The position numbers and the translations under genes were made by a program. The notes beneath the pieces are model-generated. The model was given only the letters and a program-made list of their open reading frames with translations. It was not told the origin of the DNA and did not search any database. Of a stretch of DNA of 33,153 nucleotides, positions 16,956-24,741 are shown piece after piece (position 1 is the first letter of the stretch; each line of letters opens with the position of its first letter). The stretch spans positions 1 to 33,153 of the forward strand of contig JAQYDI010000048.1 of the NCBI GenBank assembly GCA_028724245.1, read 5' to 3'. The stretch is from Lachnospiraceae bacterium. GTDB lineage: Bacteria > Bacillota > Clostridia > Lachnospirales > Lachnospiraceae.

Positions 16956-17740
16956 TAATTCCGGAAATATCTCTCCAGGAACTGTTTTGTACGTTCTTCC
17001 CTGGGATTCTCAAATACCTGTTTGGGCGTACCGTATTCGGCAACTGTACCTTTATCAAGGAACAGAACCTTGTCGGATACGTCACGGGCAAACTGCATCT
17101 CGTGGGTTACAATGACCATTGTTGTATTTTTCTCCGACAGTCCGCGAATAACCTTCAATACTTCCCCTGTCAGCTCCGGATCCAGCGCCGATGTCGGTTC
17201 ATCAAAGCACAGAATATCCGGACTCAGCATCAACGCTCTGGCAATTGCCACACGCTGCTGCTGTCCGCCTGACAACTGGTGCGGATAATAATCCACTTTT
17301 TTCGAAAGTCCCACACTGTCGAGAACAGCAAGACCTTCCTGCCGGATCTCATCAAGGATCTTCTTTTTATTGGATTTGTAATCAGGACGTTCCTTCGCCA
17401 GCAGCTCTTTGGCCAGAGTAACATTTTTCAGAGTCGTATACTGCGGGAACAGGTTGAATGACTGAAATACAAGACCGAAATGAAGTCTGCGGTCACGAAT
17501 CTCTCTGTCGGAAAGCAGTTTCTGATTCGCCGCGTCAAATACCACATTTCCGTTAACCAGTATCTGCCCCTGTGTAGGTGTTTCCAGGAAATTCAGGCAG
17601 CGAAGCAGCGTCGTTTTTCCGCTTCCGGAAGCACCGATGATCGCCAGCGTCTCCCCCTTTTCCAGAGAAAAATCAATTCCTTTCAGGACTTTAAGATTGT
17701 CAAAGTCTTTTTTCAGACCTTTTACTTCAAGAATAGACAT
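16955..17740 (-). CDS. Polar amino-acid ABC transporter, ATP-binding protein
   Basis: A 261-residue ABC ATPase of the amino-acid (GlnQ-like) type. Motifs in order: Walker A GASGSGKTT near residues 36-44, Q-loop VFQSFN, signature LSGGQQQ, Walker B ILCFDEP, D-loop SALD, and H-loop VTHEM. It powers import together with the permease 12 nt upstream (17753) and the lipoprotein at 18631. The start has AAGGAGG 7 nt before ATG. The last codon touches palindromic element copy 2. The amino acid transported cannot be fixed from sequence. Confidence 0.95.
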   Translation of the reverse strand: MSILEVKGLKKDFDNLKVLKGIDFSLEKGETLAIIGASGSGKTTLLRCLNFLETPTQGQILVNGNVVFDAANQKLLSDREIRDRRLHFGLVFQSFNLFPQYTTLKNVTLAKELLAKERPDYKSNKKKILDEIRQEGLAVLDSVGLSKKVDYYPHQLSGGQQQRVAIARALMLSPDILCFDEPTSALDPELTGEVLKVIRGLSEKNTTMVIVTHEMQFARDVSDKVLFLDKGTVAEYGTPKQVFENPREERTKQFLERYFRN

Positions 17741-17752
17741 GGTACTCCCTCC

Positions 17753-18391
17753 TTATACCCTGTAATAATCGAGTTTTTTCTCCAGCCATCCAAAAAACAG
17801 TGTCAGCACGCCGTTGAATGCCAGGAAGAACAGAGCAGATGAGAACAGAGGCCAGATCAGTCCCTGTTTTGTAAATGTATCTGCTTTCATCAGAATTTCC
17901 ATAACACCGATTACACGGGCCAGTGAAGTATCCTTAACCAGAGTAATAACTTCATTGCCCATGGGAGGTACGATCCGCTTGATCACCTGCATCAGTACAA
18001 CCTTGAAAAAAATCTGTGTTTTTGTCATACCGAGCACCTGACCTGCCTCGTACTGGCCTTTGGGAATGCTCTCAATGCCGCCTCTGTATATTTCTGAAAA
18101 ATAAGCAGCATAATTAATGACAAATGCGATAACAGCAGCCAGCACGCGGTTGCTCATGGGAATATTGAAAAGCAGCCCGGGAGCATACAGCACAACCATC
18201 AGCTGAAGCATCAGCGGAGTTCCGCGGATAATCCATACAAATACCCGTGTCAGCCACCGAAGCGGCGTAAACCGGCTCATGGAACCCAGTGCGATCACCA
18301 GTCCCAGCGGTATGGCCAGCAGCAGTGTCATTACAAACAGCTGTATATTTTGTACAAAACCCTCACAAAGAGTTATAATCGGTCCAGACAT
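17753..18391 (-). CDS. Polar amino-acid ABC transporter, permease
   Basis: A 212-residue inner-membrane permease with about five transmembrane segments. The EAA loop that docks the ATPase is seen as YEAGQVLGMTKTQIF, and IIRGTPLMLQL is typical of HisM/GlnP-type permeases. A single permease gene implies a homodimeric channel. The start is set by AAGGAG 5 nt before ATG. The gene is separated from the substrate-binding gene by 239 nt that hold a stem-loop and four tandem repeats, and is followed closely by the ATPase gene. Confidence 0.94.
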   Translation of the reverse strand: MSGPIITLCEGFVQNIQLFVMTLLLAIPLGLVIALGSMSRFTPLRWLTRVFVWIIRGTPLMLQLMVVLYAPGLLFNIPMSNRVLAAVIAFVINYAAYFSEIYRGGIESIPKGQYEAGQVLGMTKTQIFFKVVLMQVIKRIVPPMGNEVITLVKDTSLARVIGVMEILMKADTFTKQGLIWPLFSSALFFLAFNGVLTLFFGWLEKKLDYYRV

Positions 18392-18454
18392 AATATCTCC
18401 TTCTTCCTGTCAGTTTCTTTATCTTTCTGTTATTGCCGGCTTTACCCATCTCCG

Positions 18455-18514
18455 GAATTTCTCCTTACAGAATTTTTCTTTACAAAATCTCTCCTTACAG
18501 AATTTCTCCTTACG
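18455..18514 (-). repeat. Four tandem 15-bp repeats carrying Shine-Dalgarno-like cores
   Basis: Units at 18455-18469, 18470-18484, 18485-18499 and 18500-18514. On the minus strand each reads close to TGTAAGGAGAAATTC; the second unit on the plus strand is the most diverged (TGTAAAGAAAAATTC). Three of four keep a TAAGGAGA core identical to a strong ribosome-binding site. They are transcribed in the leader of the permease gene, and no start codon follows at the right distance. Confidence 0.7.
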
Positions 18515-18523
18515 GTGAATAAA

Positions 18524-18557
18524 CAAATCTCCATATGCATGTCCATATGGAGATTTG
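18524..18557 (-). terminator. Intercistronic stem-loop after the substrate-binding gene
   Basis: CAAATCTCCATATG (18524-18537) and CATATGGAGATTTG (18544-18557) form a perfect 14-bp stem with a 6-nt loop. On the minus strand it is followed by TTTATT. It probably ends part of the transcripts so that binding protein exceeds permease and ATPase, a common design in ABC operons. Confidence 0.65.
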
Positions 18558-18568
18558 CGCCAGGGTAT

Positions 18569-18580
18569 GTAACTGTTCAG
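18569..18580. repeat. Solo end of the palindromic element family
   Basis: GTAACTGTTCAG matches the terminal motif of the family, with no matching partner nearby. Probably a decayed copy, or chance given the short length. Confidence 0.35.
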
Positions 18581-18630
18581 ATAAATACCGACATCAATAA
18601 TAATATTAATTTATTTAACGGATCTGAGAA

Positions 18631-19536
18631 TTATTTGATCAGCATTTCTGATAAACCATACTTCTCAGCAATCTGATCAACAACACCTTCTGCGTACAGT
18701 TCTTCGATCGCTGTATTTACCTTCTCAACCATATCGCTGTCCTTGCGGAATGCAATACCGTATTCCTGAGAACCGAAATTGTTGTCAAGATTTACAACCA
18801 GATCTTCATAATCAGTTCCTTCACCAACCATTGCCAGAGCACATACACTGTCTACAATGGCAATATCAGCAGTACCTGCCTTCACTTCCATCAGAGCCTT
18901 TGCCATGGAATCAACTGCTACATAATTGGACTTGCTGAAATAATCTTTTGCAGATACTTCTACTGTATCATCATCCGGAATCGTACCAAGCAGTTTGCCT
19001 TCACCGGTAGAACCCTGCTCTGCAACAACAGTCAGACCGGATACATCCTTCATGATTTCTTCCTGACGGTCAGCTTTCATAACAAGAGCCTGTGTATTAT
19101 GCAGATAGGGATTGGTAATACCCATATTCTGCTTCCGTTCTTCAGTAATACACATACCGTTCCAGATACAGTCAATATTTTTGGACTGCAGTTCCACTTC
19201 CTTGTTATCCCAGTTGATCTGCTGGAACTTCACGGAAACACCCAGTTTCTCAGCAACAGCTTTTGTCAGTTCTGTATCAAAACCAATCAGTTCACCGTTC
19301 TCATCTTCATAATTCATGGGTGCAAACAGTGTGATACCAACGATCATCTCACCCTTGCCTTCAATATAACTCCAGTCAGAATCAGCTGCTGCGTCTGCAG
19401 ACTCTCCTGCTTCCGCTGCTCCGGTGTCTGCAGCCGTTGTATCTGCTTCCTTGCTTCCGGAATCTGAACTTCCGCATCCGGTGAAAACACTCAGAACCAT
19501 TAAAAGTGCCAGTAATAATGCGCTTGCTTTTTTCAT
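18631..19536 (-). CDS. Polar amino-acid ABC transporter, substrate-binding lipoprotein
   Basis: A 301-residue extracytoplasmic solute-binding protein (SBP family 3). The signal peptide starts MKKASALLLALLMVLSVF and ends in a lipobox before Cys (VFTGCGSS), so it is a membrane-anchored lipoprotein. A low-complexity acidic/alanine linker follows (about residues 27-52). The binding domain shows GKGEMIVGITLFAPMNYEDE and GFDTELTKAVAEKLGVSV. Two ATGs are adjacent; 19536 is chosen because AAGGAG is then 6 nt away, against 3 nt for 19539. It is the first gene of the operon with the permease and ATPase. Ligand unknown. Confidence 0.93.
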   Translation of the reverse strand: MKKASALLLALLMVLSVFTGCGSSDSGSKEADTTAADTGAAEAGESADAAADSDWSYIEGKGEMIVGITLFAPMNYEDENGELIGFDTELTKAVAEKLGVSVKFQQINWDNKEVELQSKNIDCIWNGMCITEERKQNMGITNPYLHNTQALVMKADRQEEIMKDVSGLTVVAEQGSTGEGKLLGTIPDDDTVEVSAKDYFSKSNYVAVDSMAKALMEVKAGTADIAIVDSVCALAMVGEGTDYEDLVVNLDNNFGSQEYGIAFRKDSDMVEKVNTAIEELYAEGVVDQIAEKYGLSEMLIK

Positions 19537-19666
19537 CATTCTCTCCTTAATTTCTTAAAATTTTTGCAGCTGCTCGAACCCAGTTTCAGAAACTGCTGCC
19601 GCAGCACCGCAAACTGCTGCGCCTTTGAAAGCTTCGTACATCAGCAGTTTATCACATCACAGTGGT

Positions 19667-19695
19667 ATTATATACGACCTGACCAAAAAGCGCAA
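19667..19695 (-). promoter_or_regulatory. Promoter of the amino-acid transporter operon
   Basis: On the minus strand: -35-like TTGCGC (19690-19695), 17-nt spacer, -10 TATAAT (19667-19672). A leader of about 120 nt follows, containing two direct copies of GCAGCAGTTT and short self-pairing segments. No T-box or known riboswitch was recognised in it. Confidence 0.6.
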
Positions 19696-19724
19696 GTATT
19701 TATCACGTTTTTTCCGCTTTTTTA

Positions 19725-19733
19725 TGATATAAT
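19725..19733 (+). promoter_or_regulatory. Extended -10 promoter of the sortase gene
   Basis: TGA-TATAAT (TATAAT at 19728-19733), an extended -10 without a clear -35. The predicted start, near 19740, falls inside the left arm of the palindrome at 19735-19795. Confidence 0.5.
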
Positions 19734-19734
19734 G

Positions 19735-19795
19735 GTTACTGTTCAGGCTTTGGCCGGGGAAGTGTAATGCTTGAGGCAGGAGCCTGAACAGTAAC
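19735..19795. repeat. Palindromic element, variant copy at the sortase transcription start
   Basis: GTTACTGTTCAGGCT (19735-19749) and its exact reverse complement (19781-19795) form a 15-bp perfect inverted repeat with a 31-nt centre. The ends differ from the main family by one base (GTTACTG instead of GTAACTG). It occupies almost the whole sortase leader. Confidence 0.7.
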
Positions 19796-19815
19796 GAAAG
19801 GATTGTTTTTTATTC

Positions 19816-20598
19816 ATGAAAAAATTTATTCAGACTCTGCTTCTTATACTCTGCATCGGTGTTTTCTATTACAGTGCCTGGCAGCTCTACTGCATCTGGC
19901 AGGAATATCATGCAGGTGATGAAATTTATGATTCTGTGCAGGAGGAGGTCGCTCTTCCTTCATCTGAACAGCAGGAGGATTCACGATCCCCGCAGGATGA
20001 AACAGTGGAAGACAGTTCCGTCCTTCGGATTCCGGATTCCCTGATCAATCTGGAGCTTCTTCAGCAGATAAACAGCGATGCCATCGGATGGATCCGGATC
20101 CCTGACACCAATATCAACTATCCCATACTTCAGGCAGAAGATAACAAACTCTACCTGCGCCGGACCATCACCGGCGAGTACAACAAAGCCGGCTGTATCT
20201 TTGTGGACTGCCGCACGGAGAACGCTTTTCAGGAAGCCAATACCATCGTCTACGGTCACAATCTTCTGAACGGAAAGATGTTCAGCAATCTGATGAAATA
20301 TGAAGATCAGGACTGGTATCAGGAGCATCCGTATGTCTACATCCAGACCTCCGATGGGGTTCAGGTCTATGAAATCTACTCCTGTTACAGGACATGGGAC
20401 AGCAGCCCGGCCTATACTTTTAATCTGGAAACAGGTACAGATTCCTTTCAGGACTATCTGGATGAAACCACGAATCAGTCGCTCTATACCACCGGTATCA
20501 TACCTGACAGCAGCGACCGGATTATCACTCTGTCCACCTGCACCAACGAATCCGATGATGAACGCTTTGTGGTTCATGGCCGTCTGATTACCCGATAA
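19816..20598 (+). CDS. Class B sortase
   Basis: A 260-residue membrane-anchored cysteine transpeptidase. One N-terminal membrane segment (about residues 5-28) is followed by a charged linker (about 33-68) and the sortase domain. Catalytic residues are visible: H148 (VYGHN), C242 (TLSTCTN) and R250 (DERFVV). The spacing and the FVDCRTENAFQEANTIVYGHN style match class B sortases, which anchor specific proteins to the cell wall or to pili. No LPXTG-type substrate gene is seen in the window. The ribosome-binding site AAAGGA lies 13 nt from ATG, longer than ideal. Substrate unknown. Confidence 0.92.
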   Translation: MKKFIQTLLLILCIGVFYYSAWQLYCIWQEYHAGDEIYDSVQEEVALPSSEQQEDSRSPQDETVEDSSVLRIPDSLINLELLQQINSDAIGWIRIPDTNINYPILQAEDNKLYLRRTITGEYNKAGCIFVDCRTENAFQEANTIVYGHNLLNGKMFSNLMKYEDQDWYQEHPYVYIQTSDGVQVYEIYSCYRTWDSSPAYTFNLETGTDSFQDYLDETTNQSLYTTGIIPDSSDRIITLSTCTNESDDERFVVHGRLITR

Positions 20599-20608
20599 CG
20601 ATAATCTG

Positions 20609-20644
20609 CTGATCCGGAAAATCCACATCAACTATCCGGATCAG
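20609..20644 (+). terminator. Stem-loop after the sortase gene
   Basis: CTGATCCGGA (20609-20618) and TCCGGATCAG (20635-20644) form a perfect 10-bp stem starting 10 nt after the sortase stop. It lacks a U-run but is followed at once by a second hairpin with one. Confidence 0.5.
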
Positions 20645-20647
20645 CTG

Positions 20648-20675
20648 TTCTGCAGAAATCCCTGCAGAATTTTCT
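20648..20675 (+). terminator. Rho-independent terminator of the sortase gene
   Basis: TTCTGCAG (20648-20655) and CTGCAGAA (20662-20669), 6-nt loop, followed by TTTTCT. With the hairpin just upstream it separates the sortase from adhE. Confidence 0.65.
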
Positions 20676-20759
20676 CAGCAACGCGGCATCTTTTATACTT
20701 TATTGCCATTTTCATATCATCTCCATCCTACATTTTCACGCAATTTTATGCCGACTGTT

Positions 20760-20788
20760 TTGTATTGTTCTTACCTATATGATATTAT
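20760..20788 (+). promoter_or_regulatory. Possible upstream adhE promoter
   Basis: -35-like TTGTAT (20760-20765), 17-nt spacer, -10 TATTAT (20783-20788) with a preceding TGA (extended -10). TTAACAA, a Rex half-site, starts right after it (20790). Together with 20853-20881 this accounts for most of the 336-nt gap; no other feature was seen there. Confidence 0.4.
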
Positions 20789-20852
20789 TTTAACAATTAC
20801 TTTCATTCAAGCTCTTCTTTTTTCGCCATATTCCCGATTTTCATTTCCTATA

Positions 20853-20870
20853 TTGACAATTAATTAACAA
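20853..20870. promoter_or_regulatory. Rex-like operator in the adhE promoter
   Basis: The 18 bp read TTGACAA-TTAA-TTAACAA. The right half is identical to the Rex half-site TTAACAA, and the left half matches 5 of 7 of TTGTTAA. Rex is an NADH-sensing repressor that controls adhE in several Clostridia. Binding here would block the -35, linking adhE to the NADH/NAD ratio. Confidence 0.6.
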
Positions 20871-20881
20871 AGTATTATGCT
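20853..20881 (+). promoter_or_regulatory. adhE promoter
   Basis: -35 TTGACA (20853-20858, consensus), 17-nt spacer, -10 TATGCT (20876-20881). About 50 nt upstream of the adhE ATG. The -35 and spacer overlap a Rex-like operator (20853-20870). Confidence 0.65.
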
Positions 20882-20934
20882 TTAGACAGTTCCAAAAAAC
20901 CCAACATCACATAATTATCCAAGGAGGTAACCTA

Positions 20935-23571
20935 ATGAGTCAGCCAATGGAATGGACCAACGAAATGATCGATGCTCATGTTGATGAGCTGGTAGCAAAA
21001 GCACAGTGTGCCCTGGAGAAGTACTTAACTCTGGACCAGGAAGCAGTTGACTACATTGTAGCAAAATGCTCTGTTGCAGGTCTGGACCAGCACGGTGTTC
21101 TGGCCGAAGCAGCCGTCAATGAAACCGGCCGCGGTGTCTTTGAAGACAAGGCAGTAAAAAACCTGTTCGCCTGCGAGTATGTAACATCCAACATGAGACA
21201 TCTGAAAACAGTTGGTGTCATCAAGGAAGATAAACTGAACGGCATTGTGGAGATTGCAGAGCCCGTCGGTGTCATCTGCGGTATCGTACCCACCACAAAT
21301 CCTACATCCACTGTCATCTTCAAGTCTCTGATTGCCATCAAAACAAGAAACCCCATCATCTTTTCCTTCCATCCCTCAGCCTACAATTGTTCCGTACAGG
21401 CTGCTGTCTGCATGCGTGATGCTGCTGTTGCTGCCGGTGCACCTGCTGACTGTATCCAGTGGCTGGGAATGAAATCCATGTATGCCACCAATGCACTTAT
21501 GAACCATCCCGGTGTGGCAACGATTCTGGCAACCGGTGGCAATGCCATGGTGAAAGCCGCTTACTCCTGCGGTAAACCTGCTCTCGGTGTAGGTGCCGGC
21601 AATGTGCCTTCCTATATAGAAAAAACTGCCGATATCAAACGTGCCGTAAATGATGTGGTGCTTTCAAAATCATTCGACAACGGTATGATCTGTGCTTCCG
21701 AGCAGGCGGTCATCATCGATCAGGAAATCTACAGTACGGTTATGAAAGAATTCGCCCGTTTTAAAACATATCTGGTCAATGCGGAAGAAAAAACGAAACT
21801 GGAACAATATATGTTCGGTGCAGCTGCCTACAGTGAAAATACTGCTGACGCTCACCTGAATTCCGAGCTGGTAGGTAAGCCCGCTGTATGGATTGCAGAA
21901 AAAGCCGGCATCAAAGTTCCCGCCGATACACAGATTCTGCTGGCAGAATGCCGGGAAGTAGGTCCCTGCGAACCGCTGACCCGTGAAAAGCTTTCTCCTG
22001 TTCTTGCCGTGCTGAAAGCAGAATCCACAGACGATGGAATTGCCAAATCAGCTGCCATGGTTGCCTTCAACGGTCTGGGCCACTCCGCGGCCATCCATTC
22101 CATGGACCGTGATGTAATCCTGCGGTTCAGTGAGGCAGTCAAGGCAATCCGTATCATCGAAAATGCGCCTTCCACCTTCGGCGGCATCGGCGGTGTATAC
22201 AATGCATTCATCCCCTCTTTGACACTGGGATGCGGTTCCTACGGACACAACTCCGTATCCAACAACGTCAGCGCCGTCAATCTGATCAACATCAAGCATG
22301 TGGGAAGGAGAAATAACAATATGCAGTGGATCAAGCTTCCTCCGAAAATCTACTTTGAACGCAATGCCATCCGCTATCTGAAAGATATGAAGGAAATGGA
22401 GCGCGCCATGATCATCACGGACCGCGGTATGTACACGCTGGGCTATGTGGCAAAAATCGAATCTGTCATCCGTTCCAGAAGAAACGATGTGGATATCGAA
22501 CTGTTCTTCGATGTAGAATCCGATCCCACCATCCGTACCGTGCGCAAAGGTCTGGAACTGATGAAAAACTTCCGTCCCGATACCATCATTGCACTGGGCG
22601 GCGGCTCTGCCATGGACGCAGCCAAGGTTATGTGGCTTATGTATGAACATCCGGAAGTAAACTTCGATGATATCAAACAGAAATTCATGGATATCCGCAA
22701 ACGTGCATTCAAATTCCCGGAACTGGGCAAACAGGCCAAACTGATCTGTATCCCCACCACTTCCGGTACCGGTTCTGAAGTAACTCCTTTCGCCGTAATC
22801 ACCGATTCCGACGAAAACAAGAAATATCCTCTGACCGACTACGCACTGACACCCACCATCGCCATCGTGGATCCGGAGCTGACCATGAGTCTTCCGGCTT
22901 CCATCGCCGCTGATACCGGTATCGATGTGCTGACCCATGCGGTAGAAGCCTTCGTCTCCATCCTTGCATCCGATTACACAGACGGACTTGCAAGACAGGC
23001 CGTGAAAATGGTCTTCGACTACCTTCCCCGCTCTGTAAAGAACGGAAAGAATGATCCCGAGGCCCGCGAAAAGATGCATAATGCAGCTACCATCGCAGGT
23101 ATGGCCTTCGCCAACGCCTTCCTTGGCATGAACCACTCACTGGCTCACAAGATCGGCGGTGAATTCCACATTCCTCACGGACGTACCAACGGCATCCTTC
23201 TGTCCCACGTAATCCGCTACAACGGTACCGTACCCACCAAGCTGAATATCTGGCCCAAGGTGGAACGCTACAAAGCAGACGAGAAATATATGGAACTGGC
23301 TCAGCTCATCGGTCTTCACCCCACAACCCCTGCAGAAGGTGTGGAAATGTTCGCCGACGCATGTGAAAAGCTGTGTGCAGAAGTCAATCTGGCATGCAAC
23401 ATCAAATCACAGGGCATCTCCGAAGAAGACTGGAATGAAGCGGTACACCGCATCGCCATGAATGCTTACGAAGATCAGTGTACACCCGCCAACCCCAGAA
23501 TGCCCATGGTCAAGGATATGGAAGACATCCTTCATACCATCTATGCATACGAATCAAAATACCATAAATAA
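20935..23571 (+). CDS. adhE: Bifunctional acetaldehyde-CoA / alcohol dehydrogenase
   Basis: An 878-residue fusion. The N-terminal aldehyde dehydrogenase reduces acetyl-CoA to acetaldehyde with NADH; its catalytic cysteine is C253 in NGMICASEQ. The C-terminal iron-dependent alcohol dehydrogenase, from about residue 463, reduces acetaldehyde to ethanol. It shows GGGSAMDAAK for NAD binding and the metal histidines in NHSLAHKIGGEFHIPHGRTNG (residues near 735-755, given here in part of the motif). Length is usual for the family, which forms filaments called spirosomes. A perfect AAGGAGGTAACC site precedes ATG. A strong terminator follows at 23675. Main role: regeneration of NAD during fermentation. 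Confidence 0.97.
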   Translation: MSQPMEWTNEMIDAHVDELVAKAQCALEKYLTLDQEAVDYIVAKCSVAGLDQHGVLAEAAVNETGRGVFEDKAVKNLFACEYVTSNMRHLKTVGVIKEDKLNGIVEIAEPVGVICGIVPTTNPTSTVIFKSLIAIKTRNPIIFSFHPSAYNCSVQAAVCMRDAAVAAGAPADCIQWLGMKSMYATNALMNHPGVATILATGGNAMVKAAYSCGKPALGVGAGNVPSYIEKTADIKRAVNDVVLSKSFDNGMICASEQAVIIDQEIYSTVMKEFARFKTYLVNAEEKTKLEQYMFGAAAYSENTADAHLNSELVGKPAVWIAEKAGIKVPADTQILLAECREVGPCEPLTREKLSPVLAVLKAESTDDGIAKSAAMVAFNGLGHSAAIHSMDRDVILRFSEAVKAIRIIENAPSTFGGIGGVYNAFIPSLTLGCGSYGHNSVSNNVSAVNLINIKHVGRRNNNMQWIKLPPKIYFERNAIRYLKDMKEMERAMIITDRGMYTLGYVAKIESVIRSRRNDVDIELFFDVESDPTIRTVRKGLELMKNFRPDTIIALGGGSAMDAAKVMWLMYEHPEVNFDDIKQKFMDIRKRAFKFPELGKQAKLICIPTTSGTGSEVTPFAVITDSDENKKYPLTDYALTPTIAIVDPELTMSLPASIAADTGIDVLTHAVEAFVSILASDYTDGLARQAVKMVFDYLPRSVKNGKNDPEAREKMHNAATIAGMAFANAFLGMNHSLAHKIGGEFHIPHGRTNGILLSHVIRYNGTVPTKLNIWPKVERYKADEKYMELAQLIGLHPTTPAEGVEMFADACEKLCAEVNLACNIKSQGISEEDWNEAVHRIAMNAYEDQCTPANPRMPMVKDMEDILHTIYAYESKYHK

Positions 23572-23587
23572 ATAATAATCCGCGAAC

Positions 23588-23640
23588 ACGCCACACCGGG
23601 GAAACACATAGTGTTTTTGAGGTTGGCTCTGAACAGTTAC
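23588..23640. repeat. Dispersed palindromic element, copy 5 (right half)
   Basis: It matches copy 1 from ACGCCACACCG through the AAACAC/GTGTTT hairpin to TTGGCTCTGAACAGTTAC, but has lost the left end. It starts 16 nt after the adhE stop, between adhE and its terminator. Confidence 0.7.
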
Positions 23641-23674
23641 CTTTTATCTCACGGCGATCTGTTCGGAAAGCTGG

Positions 23675-23705
23675 AAAATGCACCCGGTTGATCCGGGTGC
23701 ATTTT
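23675..23705. terminator. Bidirectional rho-independent terminator
   Basis: AAAATGCACCCGG (23675-23687) and CCGGGTGCATTTT (23693-23705), a perfect 13-bp stem with a 5-nt loop and A/T flanks on both sides. It serves adhE (+) and the convergent transglutaminase-like gene (-). Confidence 0.88.
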
Positions 23706-23715
23706 GCTTTCTTCT

Positions 23716-24741
23716 CTATATTTCTCTTTCTTCGTCCGCTTCTTCCCTGCAGACTTCTGTTCCCTGCGCAGGAACATCATCGATCCGCAGCTGAATCACC
23801 GACTGGGCAAAATTGAAAGACATACTGATATACTTATCCTTTTCTGCAGCTGCACCGGCTGCCTCTGCGGCAATCTCCTGCAGAATCTCCCTTGTAAGAT
23901 ATCCGCCTCTCCAGTGGAATACAAAATACTCCTGCTTTTTGCGGATCGCTGTCCGCAGCCGCTTTCCCACATCTTCCATCTTTGTAAGTGAAAGCCTGTT
24001 CTCTTTATAATAAAAGCGCCCTCCGTCACTGCAGACAGGTACCGGATGCATGACCGCGCGGTGATCTCTGAATATCTTTTTATCATCCAGATTAAAATAA
24101 TCAAACCGCTTCTGTCCATACCGTCCCAGAGAATTGTCATATGTAGCATCAAGATGATACCACTTTCCCTGAATCCGGATCACATTCCATACATGGCGGT
24201 ACTTCAGACCGTGCTCCGGATCCGCATCACATAATGCAATGATACAGGGAATCCCCAGTTCATCACAGAGCAGCTTCACAGTCTTTGCAATGCCTTCACA
24301 CACGCCGATTCCCTGCTGCAGAGGTCCGATAATCTCATGAGAATAACTCTTTTTCAGCTTGTCATAGGTCACATTGCTGCAGATGAAATCATGAATATAC
24401 AGTTCCTTCTCCAGATCCGACTTCAAAGACCGGGCCGGTCTCACCAGTCTTGCCACGCGTCCCTGAAGAGCCTTCTGATGCTCTTTGATCTTTTTCTTCT
24501 CAAACATATACTCGGGAATCAACTGCATGGTCTGCGCTCCTTCCGCATAACGGCAGGAAAATCCCGTTGCATAGAAAATCCATGGATTATCAAGACGCAG
24601 AAGGAAAAAAATCTCCGAAAGTTCTCTCATACTCAGTGCCGGCACCGGGAAAGAAGGAGAAAGTGCAGCAAATCCCTCTGCCATGGCATGATAGGCCGCC
24701 TGAGAATTTCTATTCATCTGTCTGTAGTAGTACCGGTTCAT
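23716..24741 (-). CDS. Transglutaminase-like (papain-fold) protein
   Basis: A 341-residue protein with a transglutaminase-like core. The expected catalytic triad is visible: C148 (GIGVCEG), H183 (YRHVWNVI) and D198 (YHLDATYD). The N-terminal 100 residues and the C-terminal 100 residues match nothing I know. No signal peptide is seen. In bacteria this fold is used by proteases, amidases and peptide-modifying enzymes; the reaction here is unknown. ATG at 24741 overlaps the stop of the upstream gene (ATGA), and GGAGG lies 9 nt before it. A frame open upstream to 24819 is rejected for this reason. Confidence 0.85.
   Translation of the reverse strand: MNRYYYRQMNRNSQAAYHAMAEGFAALSPSFPVPALSMRELSEIFFLLRLDNPWIFYATGFSCRYAEGAQTMQLIPEYMFEKKKIKEHQKALQGRVARLVRPARSLKSDLEKELYIHDFICSNVTYDKLKKSYSHEIIGPLQQGIGVCEGIAKTVKLLCDELGIPCIIALCDADPEHGLKYRHVWNVIRIQGKWYHLDATYDNSLGRYGQKRFDYFNLDDKKIFRDHRAVMHPVPVCSDGGRFYYKENRLSLTKMEDVGKRLRTAIRKKQEYFVFHWRGGYLTREILQEIAAEAAGAAAEKDKYISMSFNFAQSVIQLRIDDVPAQGTEVCREEADEEREI

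Noticed and set aside
18455-18514. CRISPR array
   Set aside because: 15-bp units repeat with no spacers; no cas genes nearby. A simple tandem array fits better.
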